In this document: piece by piece, positions 31,857-34,176 of the stretch | How the letters are laid out: every line of letters starts with the position of its first letter | How positions within the stretch are numbered: position 1 is the first letter of the stretch | Assembly: GCA_964529405.1 (NCBI GenBank) | Contig: CAZGWE010000011.1 | Location: 1 to 34,176, forward strand | From: CAZGWE01 sp964529405 | Lineage (GTDB): Bacteria > Patescibacteriota > UBA1384 > XYA2-FULL-43-10 > 1-14-0-10-43-13 | DNA length: 34,176 nt | Direction: 5' to 3' | Position numbers and translations under genes: made by a program | The notes under the pieces: generated by a model | The model's database searches: none | Seen by the model: only the letters and a program-made list of their open reading frames with translations | What the model was told of the DNA's origin: nothing

Positions 31857-32774
31857 ATGGACAACGAAATCCAACTTGGTTATCAAGGTCAAATCCTAAC
31901 CCTCAATCCGGTCGGCGGGGGCATAAAGAAATATTTTATTAAAAAAGACGGCCGGAAGACAAACCTCATTTATGGTTACGAGCGCGATAAAGAAAAGGCC
32001 GGCTCAATGGGCGATATTCTCTTCCCCTGGCCGGGACGGGTTGAGAATTGCCGGTATAATTTTGGGGGTACGAGTTACATTTTAAGCGGCGCAAGAGTTA
32101 AGGATGGCCATGCCAATCACGGCTTTGTTAAAGCCGTTCCGTGGCAAATCGTTGACCGATCAGAAAATTCGGCTGGCCTGCGCTTTATCCTGACAAAAGC
32201 GGAGTACGGACCCAAAGGTTTTCCCTTTGATTTGAGTATTACGGTGTCATACAAGCTTGATGACAGCGGTCTGACTTGCGTAACCGAAGTATTGAATAAC
32301 GGCGACACACCGGCCCCTTTCGGTCTCGGCTTCCATCCGTATTATGCTCCCGGCTTCAGCAAAGTTGAGGATATGTCATTGCAAATTGCCGCCAAAAAAT
32401 TAGTTGAGTTTGACACCGGTCTTAAGCCAACCGGCCGTTTACTGAAACCGATGGGCGGTCTGGATTTTTCCAGAAGAAGAAAAATCGGCAGGCAAGTTAT
32501 TGACAACTGCTACACCGATTTAGATTTCAACGAAGGTGTTTGTAAAACCTTGCTTTCCGATGGCCAAGGTACGGAGATTGCCATTTGGCAAGACAAAAAT
32601 TATCCCTACCTCCAAGTTTACTCGGCCGACACTATCGGCCCGGAACATTTAAGAAAAGGTTTGGCGCTAGAACCGCAAACCTGTACCGGTTATGCCTTTA
32701 ATCTGCCCGAAATGGGTCTAATAGTCTTAAAGCCCGATGAACAATTTAAAGGAAAATGGGGCATACAACTCTGA
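31857..32774 (+). CDS. Aldose 1-epimerase-like protein (GalM family)
   Basis: 305 residues. The galactose mutarotase fold is shown by LFPWPGRVENCRYNFGG, GHANHGFVKAVPW (catalytic His region), APFGLGFHPYY (second His), and LALEPQTCTGY (catalytic Glu). It interconverts alpha and beta anomers of hexoses or hexose phosphates in the cytoplasm. ATG at 31857 with AAGGCGG upstream; it follows the PAP2-like gene by 7 bp and should be co-transcribed. Confidence 0.9.
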   Translation: MDNEIQLGYQGQILTLNPVGGGIKKYFIKKDGRKTNLIYGYERDKEKAGSMGDILFPWPGRVENCRYNFGGTSYILSGARVKDGHANHGFVKAVPWQIVDRSENSAGLRFILTKAEYGPKGFPFDLSITVSYKLDDSGLTCVTEVLNNGDTPAPFGLGFHPYYAPGFSKVEDMSLQIAAKKLVEFDTGLKPTGRLLKPMGGLDFSRRRKIGRQVIDNCYTDLDFNEGVCKTLLSDGQGTEIAIWQDKNYPYLQVYSADTIGPEHLRKGLALEPQTCTGYAFNLPEMGLIVLKPDEQFKGKWGIQL

Positions 32775-32848
32775 TCGCATTACAGAGCACGTCTTATAGC
32801 TCAACTTATAATTGATGATAAACGGTCGAACTACTTGACACAAAGAAA

Positions 32849-33358
32849 TTATTTCTGGTTATGAAATATCGGTATATTCTTGAGTACTTCAACAATTTCT
32901 TTTTCAACAAACTCCGAGGTAATTTTGTCTATGCTGTAACGGCCGTGTTCGCCCACTACCCCGCCGGTGCCGGGCAGCATAGTCGAGACAGAAACGCTGA
33001 CCATTCTGGCATAAGGGTCGGCTACAAATGAGACATAGGGCGCCGATTCCGGCCGGCGCTCGTAATCCTTCAGGAACGCCGGATAAATACTGAAGGTGAT
33101 GTTGGCTGGGTGATAAACGGCGGTTGCATCAGTGTATCTTTCCTCCTCCGTCACTTGAAAATCATGGCTATAATGTGTCAGCTCATTACCAATGTCAACA
33201 ATAATCGGCCAGATAACTTCATGTTTAATGTGCTCAAAATTCCGGTTAAACTCCTTCTCCGCTGCCGCTGCTTCAAGCCGTTTCGCTTCTGCCACCCCGG
33301 TGTTCTCCCGATAGAAATTCATCAAACCTTCTAACGCTTTTTTGTGCTTTTCCAACAT
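32849..33358 (-). CDS. Hypothetical 169-aa protein
   Basis: Function not recognised. An N-terminal helical part with an Ala/Glu-rich stretch (VAEAKRLEAAAAEKEF), then an alpha/beta domain with ITHYSHDF-type, ITFSIYPAFL and VSFVADPYARMVSVSVSTM strands and a C-terminal helix. No signal peptide or membrane helix, so cytoplasmic. ATG at 33358 with GGAGG four bases upstream is chosen; an ATG 17 codons earlier lacks one. Confidence 0.7.
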   Translation of the reverse strand: MLEKHKKALEGLMNFYRENTGVAEAKRLEAAAAEKEFNRNFEHIKHEVIWPIIVDIGNELTHYSHDFQVTEEERYTDATAVYHPANITFSIYPAFLKDYERRPESAPYVSFVADPYARMVSVSVSTMLPGTGGVVGEHGRYSIDKITSEFVEKEIVEVLKNIPIFHNQK

Positions 33359-33414
33359 ATTCCTCCATGTCTTATTGTCCTCTTTGAGATAATTAAAGCA
33401 CAAAAACAATCGCC

Positions 33415-33443
33415 TTTACAAATCCGGCCGTTTTTGGTAAAAT
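33415..33443 (+). promoter_or_regulatory. Promoter of tRNA-Asn
   Basis: TTTACA (33415-33420), 17 bp, TAAAAT (33438-33443). Confidence 0.75.
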
Positions 33444-33467
33444 TCGAGTGTAAATTGGCCAGTATGA

Positions 33468-33542
33468 TCCCCGATAGCTCAATGGCAGAGCGCCTCGCTG
33501 TTAACGAGGATGTTGCAAGTTCGAGTCTTGCTCGGGGAGCCA
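33468..33542 (+). tRNA. tRNA-Asn(GTT)
   Basis: A 75-nt cloverleaf: acceptor TCCCCGA/TCGGGGA, D-arm AGCTCAATGGCAGAGC, anticodon stem CCTCG/CGAGG with loop CTGTTAA (GTT), T-arm GCAAGTTCGAGTCTTGC, discriminator G, encoded CCA. The first flanking repeat of the GIY-YIG cassette begins in its CCA. Confidence 0.95.
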
Positions 33543-33578
33543 TGAACCACTCACAAATTCCATTTGTTCGGATTCATG
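33541..33578 (-). repeat. 38-bp repeat copy R1 (inverted)
   Basis: CATGAACCACTCAC...GGATTCATG, inverted relative to R2 and R3. With the partial copy at 33623 it also makes a perfect 14-bp inverted repeat. Confidence 0.8.
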
Positions 33579-33637
33579 GCTACGCCGTTATTTAATAATG
33601 ACGATGTGGCCATGGAAGTATTGTGAGTGGTTCATGT

Positions 33638-33675
33638 CCTGAACCCGAACGAATGAAATTAGTGAATGGTACAGG
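33638..33675 (+). repeat. 38-bp repeat copy R2
   Basis: CCTGAACCCGAACGAATGAA then ATTAGTGAATGGTACAGG; 45 bp upstream of the GIY-YIG ATG. Confidence 0.85.
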
Positions 33676-33719
33676 GCTATATAATAGCGGTCAGTCGCTA
33701 TTTTTGTTATATTAAGGTT

Positions 33720-33989
33720 ATGAACTTCTATTATGTTTATGTTCTCCTGAGCTTGAAGGATTACCAATTTTACATTGGTTTTACTTCTGACTTAAAAAGA
33801 AGACTAAAAGAACATCAGCAAGGCAAAAATACTTCAACAGCAAAGCGCTTGCCACTCGAACTCATCTATTTCGAAGGCCACTGTTCCAAAGAAGACGCTC
33901 GACGCCGTGAAGAATATTTTAAAACAACAAAAGGCAAGACAACCTTGAGAACAGTAATAAAGGATTATCTAAGCAGCAGAAAGCCCTGA
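33720..33989 (+). CDS. Small GIY-YIG nuclease-family protein
   Basis: 89 residues, a single GIY-YIG domain: FYYVYVLLS and FYIGFTSDLKRRLKEH (the two motifs with catalytic Tyr and Arg), NTSTAKRLPLELIYFE, and ARRREEYFK with the metal-binding Glu. Such short forms resemble UvrC/YhbQ-type domains; single-strand or junction cleavage is possible. ATG at 33720 with TAAGG upstream; an ATG 18 codons earlier lies in repeat R2 flank. The stop codon (TGA, 33987) lies inside repeat R3, so the gene's end and the repeat are joined. Confidence 0.88.
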   Translation: MNFYYVYVLLSLKDYQFYIGFTSDLKRRLKEHQQGKNTSTAKRLPLELIYFEGHCSKEDARRREEYFKTTKGKTTLRTVIKDYLSSRKP

Positions 33990-34022
33990 ACCCGAACGAA
34001 TGAAATTAGTGAGTGGTTCATG
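33985..34022 (+). repeat. 38-bp repeat copy R3, overlapping the GIY-YIG stop codon
   Basis: CCTGAACCCGAACGAATGAA then ATTAGTGAGTGGTTCATG. It supplies the TGA stop of the nuclease gene. Confidence 0.85.
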
Positions 34023-34176
34023 ACCCCGCCGTTATTAAGCAACAATGGTTTGGCCAGAAATTATTCGCGTATTTTTACAGCCAATGTAAGCCCTTATCGC
34101 TAAACTCATAGCTAAAAGTGTAGCGTCCAGTATGTTTAAATTGTTACCGGTTTATTCATCTGTTAGTCTGGAGACA

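Larger units (their letters stand above)
33541..34022 (+). mobile_element. Candidate repeat-bounded cassette carrying a GIY-YIG nuclease gene
   Basis: Three copies of a 38-bp sequence: R1 33541-33578 (inverted), R2 33638-33675, R3 33985-34022. R2 and R3 agree at 35 of 38 bases, R1 (reverse complement) and R3 at 33 of 38. A 14-bp partial copy (GTGAGTGGTTCATG) is at 33623-33636. Sequence right of R1 and R3 is also similar (GCCGTTATT...TGGCCA). R1 starts at the 3' CCA of tRNA-Asn. The layout fits a small mobile unit inserted at a tRNA end. Confidence 0.55.

Overview
The window looks like a piece of a Patescibacteria (CPR), Parcubacteria-type genome. The evidence is the gene mix: short prepilins with a KSRD-type helix after the N-terminal hydrophobic stretch, a membrane-anchored Clp ATPase, VanW/PG_binding-L,D-transpeptidase, FtsB-like protein, large beta-helix and repeat surface proteins with single C-terminal anchors, KGG and DUF2795 stress proteins, anaerobic ribonucleotide reductase, and almost no biosynthesis. 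TGA terminates several genes, so the standard bacterial code applies. Three runs of N (1766-1841, 15596-15633, 25671-25728) are scaffold gaps, each inside a real gene (tilS, a ZIP transporter, a surface protein).

Layout. 1-2.5 kb: ftsH (cut by the window edge), tilS and tRNAs Met and fMet, all minus strand. 2.5-7.4 kb: FtsB-like protein, a 1011-aa beta-helix surface protein and a CAP-domain secreted protein. 7.5-9.1 kb (plus): tRNA-Ile2(CAU), the TilS substrate, then an L,D-transpeptidase. 9.1-13.8 kb (minus): membrane protein -> membrane Clp ATPase -> prepilin -> prepilin, coupled by start/stop overlaps, then a third prepilin. 14-16.3 kb: a 45-aa membrane peptide, a CsoR-fold regulator lacking its metal ligands, a ZIP transporter, and an orphan 126-aa gene with its own terminator. 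16.3-19.4 kb: nrdD-nrdG under two NrdR boxes. 19.5-22.5 kb: two prepilins and a secreted metallopeptidase. 22.8-25.2 kb: a DUF1573-like lipoprotein-sized protein, a beta-carbonic-anhydrase-like protein and a CdaR/PucR-type regulator. 25.3-31.2 kb: two repeat-rich surface proteins, a small membrane protein, a thioredoxin-reductase-like flavoprotein, KGG protein and DUF2795 protein. 31.2-34.2 kb: PAP2-like membrane protein, aldose epimerase, a hypothetical, tRNA-Asn and a GIY-YIG gene framed by repeats.

The main finding is that seven genes between 24 and 31 kb have no usable ATG/GTG/TTG at the expected position but do have ATA there. Five of the seven have a recognisable Shine-Dalgarno at good spacing, and six have an in-frame stop just upstream. 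No gene outside this block needs ATA; elsewhere ATG (rarely TTG) is used. The set is surface, stress, redox and regulatory genes, so AUA initiation may mark a translationally controlled group. Second-rank observations are the GIY-YIG repeat cassette abutting tRNA-Asn, nested CTTATCCACA palindromes around a CsoR-type operator, the degenerate first AAA domain of the membrane Clp ATPase, and a terminator-like hairpin between the promoter and the tRNA-Ile2 gene.
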